NCBI GenBank assembly: GCA_032821775.1
Contig: JAVLRN010000006.1
Coordinates: forward strand, 1,116,001 to 1,180,000
Direction: 5' to 3'
DNA: 64,000 nt
Source of the DNA: Sanguinoderma infundibulare
Taxonomy: Eukaryota; Basidiomycota; Agaricomycetes; Polyporales; Polyporaceae
This document shows, in pieces, positions 8,696 through 19,748 of the stretch (position 1 is the stretch's first letter; every line of letters starts with the position of its first letter). Made by a program: the position numbers and the translations under genes. The notes under the pieces were generated by a model. That model saw only the letters and a list, made by a program, of their open reading frames with translations, was not told where the DNA came from and did not search any database.

Positions 8696-10520
8696 TCATG
8701 CGACAGCGACAGATCGCCGCACGGGGGCCTCCATGCGCTGATGGCTCGCGACGACTGTCGCGCGCCTCTGTCGGGACGTCCACGGCGCACTGGGCGTCTG
8801 GTTGACCGCGCTGGACGGCGGCGAGTCTAATGATAGTGGCGGTGATGGGTATGAATCCACTGGCGAAGTGGCGTTGCCCTGTTTCGCCGGAGGTGGGGGT
8901 GTGATCTTGATATGGAGGTTGGTGTGCGGATGCGACCGAGCGTACGATGGTGGGGGTTGATTGAACTGGCCAGATGAGTATGATGATGGCGCAGGAGCAG
9001 GCGGGTGCGATGCATGGGGAGGGTGAGAAGGAGGAGCAGGGATGCGACCGTATGGAGAGGTGACGCCGACCTCGGCCATGCCAGAGATAGGGGCGGGAGT
9101 AACGTTTCGGACTGGGGTGACCTCACCATCGCTGGACAGGTCAGCCTTGGTGGCGGGGAGTGCCAGGTCGCGGGCAGCCTCAACCCTCCGCATCTTGTGC
9201 TCGCCCTTCTCGACGTCGCTCTTCGCGCTGTTGTACATGTACAGACCGCCGAAGGTCATCGCGATCCCTACAGCCTGAACAGGGTGGACAGCCTGTGCGA
9301 ACCAGATGATGGCAATGCAGATGACAGCAACGCGCTTAATAAGCGACGCGATCGAATATGTCACAGGCGATGTCGAGGCGAGGATAACGAATGCGATGAT
9401 GTTCTGCGCGAAGTGGACGGTGCCGTTGGCGATGAAGTAGTATGTGACCGAGTGCGGGGTTGCATGGCCATGGGTGGGATGCACGACGTGGGACTCATCG
9501 GCGGACAACAAGACGGGGAGGTCATAGTACATCCAGATGGGGATCATGAGGAGGAAGGCCATACCCGACGAATAGAAGAGGAGGTTGAGCTTGTCGAGTT
9601 TGTGGGATGACTGGCTGCCGTTAGACGGAACGACCTTCTTGAAGTAGATGTTCTGAGTAACGAAGATGATGGCAGAGCCAAAGGCGCAGAGGACGCCGAC
9701 GGCGCTTGACCTGTCCATGTCGAAACTGCACGCCAACATGACACCAATGGTGAGTGGCAGCAGCGAGAGATAGGTCTTGCTCGAATAGCTGACACCGAAC
9801 AGTAGCGCGTAGGCGGCGACGGTGAACAGGGGAGACAGCGCCTGTGGATGAGAGGTAGATGAATATTCCTTGCCGAATAGATGAACATTCTCCGCAAAGA
9901 GCGGAAGCATTACTCACCTTGATGGTATGGACAGTGCTAACATGGATGCGCGATATAGCCATACTGGAGAAGATATGGCCTCCGACCTGGAAAACACCCA
10001 TGGGGAACGTGCTCCGGATGATCGTCTTGTTCGGGAAACGCAATTTGGAGAACCGGATGACGGGGCTCATGAAGAGCAGGCAATATGCGGCGACGAACCC
10101 GAACTGGATGAAGGTGAGGGTGATGGGGTAACGGAATGTAGTCATGATGGACTTTCCCGTGTTGGACGAGAGGGCGGAGGTGGTGTACCAGAGGCAGCAC
10201 ATGAGGACGAAGCGTACCGTGGACGCAGACGGCATAGCGACCGTCGACTGGCCCTGGGATACGAGTCTGTGTCCGCGTTGATGCGGCCACTCGAGGGACG
10301 GGAGGCGGCGGATAAGGGTGCGCTTGAATCCCCTCAGCCGTTGGGACAACTCGGACCCTCCGGACGGCTTTTCATCCGTGTACGCGGGGAGCTCTGTCTT
10401 TGCACCGAGCAATTTGGCAAGCCAGCTCGTGCTTCCTGCGCGACGAGGTTTGTCCGAGTCGAAGGAGGCCCATCCACGACTGTCGCGGTGTTGGTGTGAG
10501 GCCCAAGCAGAGTCGACCAT
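8696..10520 (-). CDS. Sly41-like triose-phosphate/nucleotide-sugar transporter family protein
   Basis: Exons 9918-10520 and 8696-9841 flank a GTGAGT...CAG intron and give about 582 residues. About 90 polar residues lead into the membrane core, which shows many hydrophobic helices. Family signatures are NTGKSIMTTFRYPITLTFIQ in an early helix and VSTVHTIKALSPLFTVAAYA in the middle; the latter is typical of the TPT (DUF250) group that includes yeast Sly41, an ER/Golgi multicopy suppressor. The last 160 or so residues are cytosolic, Ser/Pro-rich and poorly structured, longer than in yeast. Substrate is unknown. The start ATG at 10520 is the first in the frame. Confidence 0.85.
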
Positions 10521-11305
10521 GGCGATGGGTACCGACCGGGGAGGAGAGTGGAGACTAGCAGATTAGGTGACAAAGTAAGGTCGTCTATAGGAGCATGGAG
10601 ATTAAGAGGGGGGCCGATAAGGAAAACAGCGAGCGTCGGCCGCTAGACGATGTGCAGGTCGGGGAAAAGTGCGCAGACAGTGCCTGACCATAAGCCCGAG
10701 TGTGAACTCGTCCCAAATCACACACTAGGCGCCCTCCTGCTTGGTCCTGTTTGGCCCGTCGCCATCCCGCGTGTTCGAGCACGACAGATCCCAACTTTGC
10801 AATATCTCTGCCAAGCACTCTCTCGTCTCGCGTCCTGGGCACTCCTGTACCGCCCACTCTTGCCGTTTGCCCAATATTGTGCGCTGGATAAAGAAGGATC
10901 GCGGGTGCGACAACTATTCATAGACTGCAGTCTCCTCTTCCGCAGCTATGGCTGACATTATGCCCGCCCGAGCGACGCCCATGGAGAAAACGCGCTTCGA
11001 AAGTCCATGAAGACAGCGTCAGGTCCTACTAGCCCTAACTTCCAACACGCTCTAGGCCGGTCGCAGACGATGAGCCACAAGGTCCAGTGAAGGGCTGTCG
11101 TCTCTCATGAGCGCTGACTTTTGTAGTAACGTAACTCTGCGCTGATTGTTCGGGCACACAACCGTGTTCAGACCCATCCTTGACTCCAAACGCGGCTGAA
11201 GAAGCATAGAATCTCTTATCTGTCTAAATTGAACACTGATTAGGATATCTCGTAGAGGCATGTTGCAATACGTACACATGCCCCAGCCGCCCCCCATGAC
11301 TCCAT
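10521..11305. other. Intergenic, upstream of transporter and downstream of F-box gene
   Basis: No exon with family resemblance was found on either strand. It should contain the promoter of the minus-strand transporter gene. Confidence 0.5.
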
Positions 11306-12558
11306 CTACCGCTTCAAGTCCGTCTTCTCATCCACCGCCCCAGTGCAGAACACGGTGGCCTTGCGCGTTGTGCCATCGCTGGACCCTTGATAGGGAAAGT
11401 AGGAGTTCCAGCCTATCATCTTCAGCGAAGGCAGCACGTTCCCCATGATATCGCTCGCCATGCGTTCTCGATTTCGTACGGCTGCGGCATGTTCGGCAAC
11501 GCAGATGACGCATTTGTCGGGTCCGAAGGGTGGCAAGGAATAGAAACCCGTCCGAGGTGATGATATGACGACAGCGGCGCAACGGTCGAAGTGACGGATG
11601 AGTACATCGGCGTCCGAGAGGAAGATCCCTAAGAATAGATGTTCAAGGCGGTTAAGAGGCTCCAGCGCTCTCCCGAAGGCCCGCTGTAGACCAGAGGCAA
11701 GCGTGCAGATCAATGGCGGACGGCGGAAACGTGAATGCGCACCGCAAGGTGGTCGACCGACGGGAAGACGTCCGGGATAGGCGAGTGGACGATACAACTG
11801 GAAGATTCTTGGAAGCATAGCCAGCAGCACTCTTCGTCCAGTCGCTCGATGGAGGATAGCTCGAGGGTCGTCAGAGAAGGACAATGAAAAGCGACAAGAG
11901 AGAGCAGCGCGGTATCGACCCGAGGCAGAGAGGTTAGCTTCAGCGTTTTCAGGTTTGCAACAAGATTCTTGAAGATGAGCAGGCAGCGAGTGCTTTGCGT
12001 CGACAGTCCATCGGAGGAGAAGTCGAGTTCGAGCGATTGGAGGGAGGTGAAAGATTGCAAGGCGTCCAACGACGATTGAAGACAGGAAGACGATGCTTTC
12101 AGATGCCTGGGTATATGCGCGCATATAATCACCCTTCACGGCGAATTTGACTGAAAAACGCACCTGGCCCATGAAGGTACCCGTACGATTTGACACACCT
12201 TGGCCCAATGCTTTGCAGACCGCGCTTCAAGGACGGTGAAGTACCTTCTCAACGCAACTTCGCGAAACAGACGCGAGACCAGAGAGAAAGCTGCAATCTC
12301 GGGGAATGCATGTCTCTCGGACAGCAAGCACGCTACAACGCTGTCCAGTATCTCTGGCGGAAGACTTGGCACACCCTGGAACGCAGAAGTGAAACAAACG
12401 CCTACGATCGCCACGTCCTCGCTCACCTTGGGGTATGGAAGAGGAACATCTGTCGACGACAAAACTGACACATACGGCTGTTGAAGCCCTCGGCACGACA
12501 TAGGAGATAGGGCTTGGGGGCGCGAGGCAGAATGTGGTGGTACGAGTGCAGGTCGCAT
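11306..12558 (-). CDS. F-box protein with LRR-like repeats
   Basis: Exons 12164-12558, 11743-12106 and 11306-11683 join in phase to 378 residues. The F-box follows an unstructured N-terminus: LPPEILDSVVACLL, then FSLVSRLFREVALRRYF. After it come Leu-rich segments such as LQSLELDF, LKTLKLTSL and LTTLELSSI, typical of the large agaricomycete F-box/LRR families that supply substrate receptors to SCF ubiquitin ligases. The second intron (59 bases) is needed because the LRR frame otherwise ends at about 11710. Targets are unknown. Confidence 0.78.
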
Positions 12559-13013
12559 TTCGTCCTCCGCCGCGACTTCATCTAGCGCCGGCTCCGCTAC
12601 GACCGTTTTCCTCTATTCATCCTCACCCTCTCCTTCGAAATTGTGCATCATCCGTATCCTCTCAGCAGCCCTACGTCAGCCACAGGACATGAACGGTTCT
12701 AAACCCGACATCCACAGGGGCACGTGCCAGGCCAGCTCTAGGTATAGCTTGAAGAAACTTCTTACCAAACATTGAAGCTCGTGTGCTCACTGTTCAGACA
12801 CTGTAGTGGATCCGGATTTCCAGCTCACTATAGGGAGATGGTGAGCCAAACTAGTCTCGGCAAATTGATCGCTGAAAGCATGGTGAACTGACGGTGACTC
12901 GGATGTTTTTCCTCTCTGACATTCCCTGCGTCGAACCAGATAGATGCATTTTACAAGTTATGTATTCAGGTCAACACGCCGCATCTGCAGCCACCAGATG
13001 AAATTACAGGCAC
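12559..13013. other. Intergenic
   Basis: No gene is visible. It contains the promoter region of the minus-strand F-box gene. Confidence 0.5.
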
Positions 13014-13078
13014 TTCTGGAGCCATTCGACGGAGGCCTTGAAGGCACCCTCCTTGCCCGCCTTGACCTCCGGCTTGCT
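13014..13078 (-). pseudogene. Possible gene fragment resembling the end of a dienelactone-hydrolase-type protein
   Basis: After a splice-acceptor-like CAG the minus strand reads SKPEVKAGKEGAFKASVEWL and then QKCL and a stop at 13014. This resembles C-termini of fungal alpha/beta hydrolases of the dienelactone hydrolase type. The rest of such a gene is absent: upstream lies the end of the next F-box gene. It is therefore a remnant at best, or a coincidence. Confidence 0.22.
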
Positions 13079-13269
13079 CTGTCACAGACGAGGACGGTGA
13101 GACTCGGATGTACGTTCATCATGTGGGATACATACCAACACAATACCCAGGACCGCAACTGACTTAAACGTCGTCAAAGTAATCGGAGCGACAAATAAAA
13201 CGTCGATATGAAGCAAAATACGGCCCACTACAGATCCTCTTACGCCACGAAATCTGCTAGCCTAGATGA

Positions 13270-14957
13270 TCATTCCTCGTCAGAGTCATCGGATTCCTCT
13301 TCGAAGCCAGGCGGGTAGTCCGACGGGCATAGGGGCGGCCTTCGGATCTGGTGATACTCCATCCCCTCCGCCTTCACGACCTCGATGCCCTCTGCGATGT
13401 CGACGCTGCGCAGGGACACGTCGTACCCGTTGCGGACGATCCGCCAGTACGCCGGCGGGATGCCGTCGAGGTCGAGCACGAGGAACTGCAGCGGGCGCAG
13501 CGTCTTGGCCAGCTCCTTCGCGCGCTTCTGCCACTGCAGGAGCCTGGACCAGGGCGCGGAACGCGCGCGCTGGCCCGGGTTTTCGCTGTCGTAGAAGTCC
13601 GGGACGGACTCCGTTTGGGAGCGGACGACGAGGAAGCCGAGGCGAGGGAGGCGGCTTACGGCTCTCGCGATGTCCATCTGAAAGTTTCCGATGGTCAGCG
13701 ATTGCTGAATGGGACAAAGGGAGCACGTACCGTGAGGTTGTGCGTGGTCTGGGCAAACGTGGCGCTGATGTCCAGGCCGAGGTGGGTGATCTCGGTTGCT
13801 CCGGTATAGGAAAGCAGACCTGGAAGGAGGGAAAGGTCCTCCTCGTGCGACGGGTGGTGGTCATCGCCATACCCAATGTGGAGGTGGAGGTGAGTCGGCC
13901 TTGTCCCCTCCAAGATTGTGTGGACCGGTGAAGGGGCACAGTTGCACAAGAGGAGGTGCGTGAAGTCCACTCTGCGCACCTGACGCGTAATTCCTAGGGT
14001 GTACAGGGCCAGAAGGTCTCCGCTTAGGTGGTTGAGCTGCTTGAATGACCTGGACTGTGAAACAGCGCTGTTCCGGTCGTGAATGTCGTCGGCCATGTCC
14101 GGGAAAAATTCCGGATATAAGTCCCCCATTAAGAGCGTCTCGAGGTTGGGAAAGCAGTGAAGGAGAGTGGGCAGCACGGATGCGCTCCAGTACGCATAGC
14201 TTCGGAGGGACAAGGTGTGCACGCGGGGAAAGCGAACCGTGAAGGCGTGGAGACCTACGTACTCGTCGCCGAGATCGGCCCACCACAGGCTGATCTTCTC
14301 TAGAGAAGAGGCGAAAGGGGAGAGAATTTTCAACGCATCCGGAGGGTCGACGATGCCGTCATAGTAAAAGTTGATGTCGACCTCCACCAGTGGCGCACCG
14401 AGCCTTGGCAGTAGCCACAGGGTACGAACTCCAAAGGAAGTCATACGTAGGTAGCGGAGGTTAGGAAGTGCGCTGAAGGCTTCATTGAGAGCCTCCTCGT
14501 CCTGCTCGAGGACCTCCTCGAAGAAGTCGATGCTGACGAATTCTAGACGGGAGGCTCTGCAGAGAATTGGAGCTAGGAGTGGTATTGCTTCGGCAGCGAT
14601 TGAGTCCGCTGTTGACGAAGCTTCGTCGTCCGAGTCGTCCGAATCATCAGGGTCAGGGATATAGAACTCATTGTCAGAGTCGGTATCGTCGTCCGGATCT
14701 TCCAGGCTGATGGGGAGTGGCACGCGCACGATCAGCTTGCGCAGAAGAGGTGCCCGGACGTCGAGGTCGTTGTGCATGAACTGGCCGAAAGACAGCAGCT
14801 TAGGGGCGCAACGGATGTCGGCGCCGAAGCGGAGGAGGTGCCTCACACCAGTGTAGTACAGGGCCTTGCAGGTGAGCGACAACGACTGGACGTGCCGCCG
14901 CTGATCGAAGAGGTCGAACAGCATGATGAGAACATCCATGCATAGGAGAGGCTCCAC
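13270..14957 (-). CDS. F-box protein, long agaricomycete type, paralogue of the one at 54595
   Basis: Exons 13731-14957 and 13270-13677 are joined by a GTACGT...CAG intron. The F-box-like start reads EPLLCMDVLIMLFDLFDQ followed by SLTCKALYYTGVRHLL. An acidic insert (DDDTDSDNEFYIPDPDDSDD) and Leu-rich segments follow. The gene at 54595-56440 has the matching EPALCFDVLVRLFALLD start, the same THLxLD...PRL stretch and an intron at the same place and phase. No ATG lies upstream in frame: an acceptor-like CAG precedes the EP motif in both genes, so a short first exon is probably missing from this model, or translation starts at the ATG at about 14939. The role is likely SCF substrate recognition. 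Confidence 0.75.
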
Positions 14958-15669
14958 TGGAGAGCGAGTCGCCGCTCCGACGGTCGGATGTGCCAGTCTG
15001 TGCGGGGATCATTGTGAGATGGAGATTGGTACGAAGAATATGATGCAATTTACTGGTTCATTGGAATGCGTTAGAGCGACACGTGTACGTTGTCGCGGAC
15101 TGGCAATTTTCTGAGTCGCTGAGAGTTCAGTATAAAGAACTGCAGACAAGATTCTGCGGGACTGACCAGCTTTCTTTGTGCACCGACGTCGTCGTGTTGG
15201 AGGGGCGAGCATAACGCGGCGGGGGACACGTTGCGACCACGACAGCTCTCGTAAAGGTCATGCCTTACGCTTATTGAAGCTAAAACGTCCGGTACTCCCT
15301 ACCGACCCAGCGCTCGCCCTTTCCCCTTTCGGCTGTGGGAAAATACAACAAGTCCCTGAGATACAGATCTGCGAACAGCGGCCAATGGCGGTGCTGCGAA
15401 TCAGTCTCATCTTGGCAGGACCGTTGCTAGGCGTCGCTCCCATCGTGGAGAATGGAACAACGGGCCGTTTGTGAATCTCTACAGAAGGTAAACTATCTAT
15501 AGTTTACGACAGGGGCCTTGGGTCGTGACCGGCCCGAACTTTATGAAGATCAGCTGCAGGACTCCCGCCAGTGCAGAACTTGACCAACCAGATCAAGATG
15601 TCTCCAATCATTGAATAGTCGTCGTGCTATCTTTACCCACATTACTCTGCACCATTACACATGAAGAGC
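14958..15669. other. Intergenic
   Basis: This lies between the F-box gene start and the HET gene stop. It may hold the short first exon of the F-box gene; no other exon is recognised. Confidence 0.45.
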
Positions 15670-17487
15670 CTATCTGACACCGTCATCATCGTCATCCTCG
15701 CTCTCTATCGTTACAAGCACATGGTAATACTTAAATGGAATGCGTTCTGATTCAAGTCGCAACCTCACGACCTTTCCGGAGGGTAGACTGGCTCGCTTCC
15801 GTTGAACCACTCCATCCTCTATAACTCCCGGTTTGGAGAACAACCTGTGGACGTCTCCTTGCACAGTCGTCGTCGTCTTGGAATGGGCAGGCAGAGATCC
15901 GGTACGAACACTCCACAGCAACGCCCGGCTCCCACTCCAAAAGCGAATCACAATTACCTCACCATCCTTCGAGAGCGTGAGGTTATGCTCCGATTCACTT
16001 TGGAAGGGCAGGAGTCGGATAGTAGGTCCGTTCGACGACGCAACCTCGTAGCCTCGCGCACGAAGTTCCGCTTGCGCCCATGTCGGAACCATCACTGCAG
16101 GGAAGTTTGAGCTACCGCGTTCCAGCTGCGTCGTGGCGATAGCGGGATAACGATGTCTGTTGGGGATGTAGACGGTCTCGACCCGCAGGCCAGAACGGAA
16201 GCGGTCAACCTCGCTGGGCGATAGGCTGCATAACGCGAAGGGTTCTCCGTGGCCTGTGATGCCGAGGGTAGCTGAGTACAGAAGTTTGACGTTGGATTCG
16301 ACCGAGTCTGCAAAGCAAACCCGAGCCAAGAGACGCCCTGGGTGGTCGAGATGCCCACAAGCGAGGAAAGCAAGATACCATTGGCTCTTCGACGGGATTG
16401 TGGGATCGAACGTGATGAGGGAGAGGGGCAGATACGTTTCGATAGGCAACAGCAGGAGCTGCGTGCGCAGGCCGTAGGGAGAAGGGAAATATTCTTGTGG
16501 AGGCACTTCAGGCAACCCAAGGAGGCGGGCATATTCGTCGTGGGAGATCGCATGCATAGGTTTAGACCCGGTAGCCGTGAAGGCAAAGGGAGACGATGCA
16601 AAGAATGTCTGCATCCTTGACCTGCACCAGAGATCCCACTGATCTCCTGGTAGTTGGTCTGCCTCGGGCGCGTCTGTGTTGAGGGTGAAGTTCCGGAAGA
16701 TGCGTGAAACGCCGGACAGATGTCCGAAAAGACTTTGATCGGGGATGGTCTTGAGGATCTCCTCCTGCAGCCTACGAAAGGCGCGATCCCCGCCTTCGCC
16801 GTACAAAGTCGGCATGTGGATGTCGAAGACGCCGAAAAGCGAATACGCATGGTCTTCCGCCCTGGTAGTCCTGCGCTCCGCCGCCCATGACATCCGTCTC
16901 GCGACACTGACTTCGTCCAGGTGTTTCTGGTGCATCAACACCGCGCGCTCGATGCCCGTGACGTCCTCCACAACGTCTGCCAAGGTCACCTTCGTCCCGA
17001 CTAACTCCCACTCCGTGGACAAGAACACGACCCTCCGCGGAGCAAGGAGCTCCTGTAGCGTCCACCCGCGCGTGAACCATTTGCTCCAGCGGAAGTGGGA
17101 CCAAATGTCGCGTGGGTTGTCGTCGGTGGGGACATCGGCGAGGAACGCGTAGCAAACCCTCGCATCGTGATACCAGGCATACATGGAGTTGATGGCCTCG
17201 GATAACTCGGAACTGCTCGTCTTGTCGATGCAGCACGAGTCGATCCAGATGTAGCGGAAACCATACGCCCGGGCAGTCGCGCATGCGTCGCGGACCTTCT
17301 TCGACATCCTAGGTTCGTCCCAGATCGACGAAGGAGGGTCGTCGGGTCCGTACGATTTCTGAATCTCCCGCAGGTCTTGGTACGTCAGCTCGCCTGTCTG
17401 GTCCCAAGTGTGCGAGAGGATCGCGTATTCCTTATCTCCAGTCGCCTCGACAAACTGTCCAGTCTCGGTATCGAGCAGCCGCAGCAT
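15670..17487 (-). CDS. HET-domain (heterokaryon incompatibility) protein
   Basis: This is an intronless frame of 605 residues from the ATG at 17487 (MLRLLDTETGQF). The N-terminal HET domain shows YAILSHTWD, GFRYIWIDSCCIDK, SEAINSMYAWYHDARVCYAF and WFTRGWTLQELLAP. HET domains trigger cell death when incompatible fungal cells fuse; the short 'MLRLL...' start is typical of the basidiomycete HET group. The C-terminal half is beta-rich with no recognised repeat domain (no NACHT or WD40). A partial, broken copy with similar 3' flanking sequence lies 1.5 kb away at 18970-19220. Confidence 0.88.
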   Translation of the reverse strand: MLRLLDTETGQFVEATGDKEYAILSHTWDQTGELTYQDLREIQKSYGPDDPPSSIWDEPRMSKKVRDACATARAYGFRYIWIDSCCIDKTSSSELSEAINSMYAWYHDARVCYAFLADVPTDDNPRDIWSHFRWSKWFTRGWTLQELLAPRRVVFLSTEWELVGTKVTLADVVEDVTGIERAVLMHQKHLDEVSVARRMSWAAERRTTRAEDHAYSLFGVFDIHMPTLYGEGGDRAFRRLQEEILKTIPDQSLFGHLSGVSRIFRNFTLNTDAPEADQLPGDQWDLWCRSRMQTFFASSPFAFTATGSKPMHAISHDEYARLLGLPEVPPQEYFPSPYGLRTQLLLLPIETYLPLSLITFDPTIPSKSQWYLAFLACGHLDHPGRLLARVCFADSVESNVKLLYSATLGITGHGEPFALCSLSPSEVDRFRSGLRVETVYIPNRHRYPAIATTQLERGSSNFPAVMVPTWAQAELRARGYEVASSNGPTIRLLPFQSESEHNLTLSKDGEVIVIRFWSGSRALLWSVRTGSLPAHSKTTTTVQGDVHRLFSKPGVIEDGVVQRKRASLPSGKVVRLRLESERIPFKYYHVLVTIESEDDDDDGVR

Positions 17488-17785
17488 ACTTTGTAACTGC
17501 CTGCTTGCGAAACTAGTATTTAGACGAACCGGAAATACAAGTTCAACGAATACGCTCTTACCGGGAGAGAGATGAGACAGTATCAAGTGGTTCCAAGTGG
17601 TGGATAAGAGACAAGATGAGGCGCTGAGTTGCCAGCTGTGCGGCGGCCATCAGGCGGTTACCACGTTGACAGCCGCTGAGAGCCCACTTCAGCTGGAGGA
17701 GGATGCTCACCGGCTCAGGCCCAGTTACCTTGACGGGCTTCTCCAGGTGTGGCATCAAGGACGGATAGAATCTGAGACTTCGCGG

Positions 17786-18887
17786 TTACACTCGTTTGGT
17801 CACATCGTACTGTACACCGTCCCTAGTCAAGAACAAGCCATTGTCCGATGGCTTCCGAGTCAGCCCATCGATCACCTTCAGCTGCCAAGCTACAGATACT
17901 TCAGGCGTCAGTAGGTCAATTGGCACGCCGTACTTCTCCCTGTACGCCGCGACCATCGCGGCAAGGCCTTCGCGCAGCTGCGGGTTGCCTATCGGCTCGT
18001 ATTCATGTCAGTCCCTGCCCCCGTGCCAACTCGGTAAGTCGAAGCGGCACTCACCGGATTCGCCGAGCGTCCCGGTAGTGTCGACGACCCCGGGGTTGAC
18101 GGACGCGACGATGAAGCCTTCGGGCTTGAGCTTGATCGCGAATTTGGTCGTCGCGATGAGCGCGGCGGCCTTCCCCATGCAGTACGCGGCGATGAGACCC
18201 CCTGCTCGATCCCCAGGATGGCCTTGTAGTCCGCGCCGCCGGTGCTGACGACGGCTATCTTCTTGGTTGCCGAGGCACGGAGGAGGGGGAGGAACGCGGT
18301 GATGGCGTGGACGGTGCCAAGAGCACCCACCTTGAACTGGAAGGAAAAGAGAACCATTTCAATCTGGCGAGGACGGAGATGATACACCGCTGTTATACAG
18401 TCCGCATCGAGCTCGTCCATGCTCGCGCTGTAGAGGGATGATCAGAACGCCTGTGAGGTAGGCAGCGAGCGGTGAGGGCGACTTACAAGTCGTCAAAGCC
18501 CTTCATAACGGTATCCTGATCAGTGTGTGCCGCGACGTGGATGAGGACGTCCAGCTTCCTGCCGGTGATAGAGACCTAGTTTGCTGTACGCTTGTGAAGA
18601 ACGACCTGTGTGAGCGACGTCCACCAGGAGTAGAAAGCACGAACGGCGAACCTCGAGGGAGGCGTGGTCGACGACGTGGACGTTGCGGAGACCGGCGATG
18701 GCGGCGTTGAGATGGGTGGATCCAGCGGGGTTCTGGACAATCACAAACACGGTAGCGTCCTGTCTAGCCGCCTGGAGGAGTAGAGTCAGCAAGAGACGGA
18801 ACATATCACCGAGAGATAACTCACCAGCTGGCGGACGAACTCGAGACCGATTCCGCGAGAAGCACCGATGATGGCGTAGAAAGGCAT
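17786..18887 (-). pseudogene. Short-chain dehydrogenase with one-base frameshift
   Basis: Six exons fit: 18825-18887, 18652-18771, 18487-18575, 18388-18427, 18055-18336 and 17786-17988. The cofactor motif GASRGIG is at residues 8-14. The catalytic YxxxK motif is present as AYCMGKAA, followed by VASVNPGVVDTTGTL. Exon 5 is one base short: the frame breaks in a run of five C (plus strand, near 18199), between GIEQG and LIAAYCMG. Adding one base to that run would restore the frame, so this is either a young pseudogene or a homopolymer sequencing error. The substrate is unknown; classical SDRs oxidise or reduce alcohols and carbonyls with NAD(P)(H). Confidence 0.72.
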
Positions 18888-18969
18888 TGTAGTGAGGTGA
18901 GGATAGGTAAGGATGGGACTTCGTCTGGCTCGAGCGTGCTGCTTTTATCTTCCATGGTCGACCTTCCCT

Positions 18970-19220
18970 CTGCCAAATGAGTACTTGCAGCATCCACCCG
19001 CGCGTGAACCATTTGCTCCAGCGGCCCACGCGCGCATGCGTCGCGGATCTTCTTCGACATCCTGTGGTGACTTCGCCCCAGACCGAAGAAGGAGGGTGAT
19101 CTGGTCCGCAAGATTTCTGAACCTCTTGCAGGTCTCGGCACGTCAGTTCGTCCTTCCGGTCCCAATCGCCTTTTCGACAAATACTAGCCCAGTCTCGGTA
19201 TGATCGAGCAGTCGCAGCAT
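18970..19220 (-). pseudogene. Truncated copy of the HET-domain gene
   Basis: Starting at an ATG at 19220, the sequence reads MLRLLDHTETG, and further on it matches LQEVQKSCGPDHPPSSVW, the start of the HET gene at 17487. In-frame stops and shifts interrupt it. A deletion joins the RDACA region directly to GRWSKWFTRGW, skipping about 70 residues. The flank on the 5' side (ACCGGGAGAGAGATGAGACAG and on) also matches the flank of the intact gene at about 17560, so the copied unit included the upstream region. Confidence 0.75.
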
Positions 19221-19748
19221 ACTTCGGAGAACTGCCTGCATGCGAAACCAGTGGTTTGACGACCTGGAAATACAATTTCAATGAGTACACTCTTACCGGG
19301 AGAGAGATGAGACAGTACCAAATGGTGGATGAGAGACAAGTCGAGTTGACATGAGGCGCCAGTGAGTTGCCAGCCGCGCAGCCATCGCGCGTTCAATAGA
19401 GTACACTTATACGACCGCCCTCTTCCCCCCTCAGCGAGGTCATTCAAGGTCTACCTAGGAGAGACAAGAGTACACAGCCAATTGGTTCGACATACATGAT
19501 GGATGCTGAAGCGGGAGATGAGAAACACAACCTCGGGCATCTGATCGCTCTGACCATGACCTCGGGACAAACAAGGACATTCGCTGAAAGTCCAGAATAG
19601 TGATGATCTGCCAGCATAGACCCACATGACAGAGTGTTTACGAGCCATCGCTGAGTTAGTCTAGTGGAAAAGGCCTAAGGCGTGACTATGCCAGTGCATA
19701 TAGAGCCATCTATATACCGAAATACCAGGGCAGGCCGCCTCGCACAAC

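Noticed and set aside
19640..19690. tRNA-like string (GTTAGTCTAGTGG)
   Set aside because: No acceptor stem, anticodon arm or T-arm could be paired around it.
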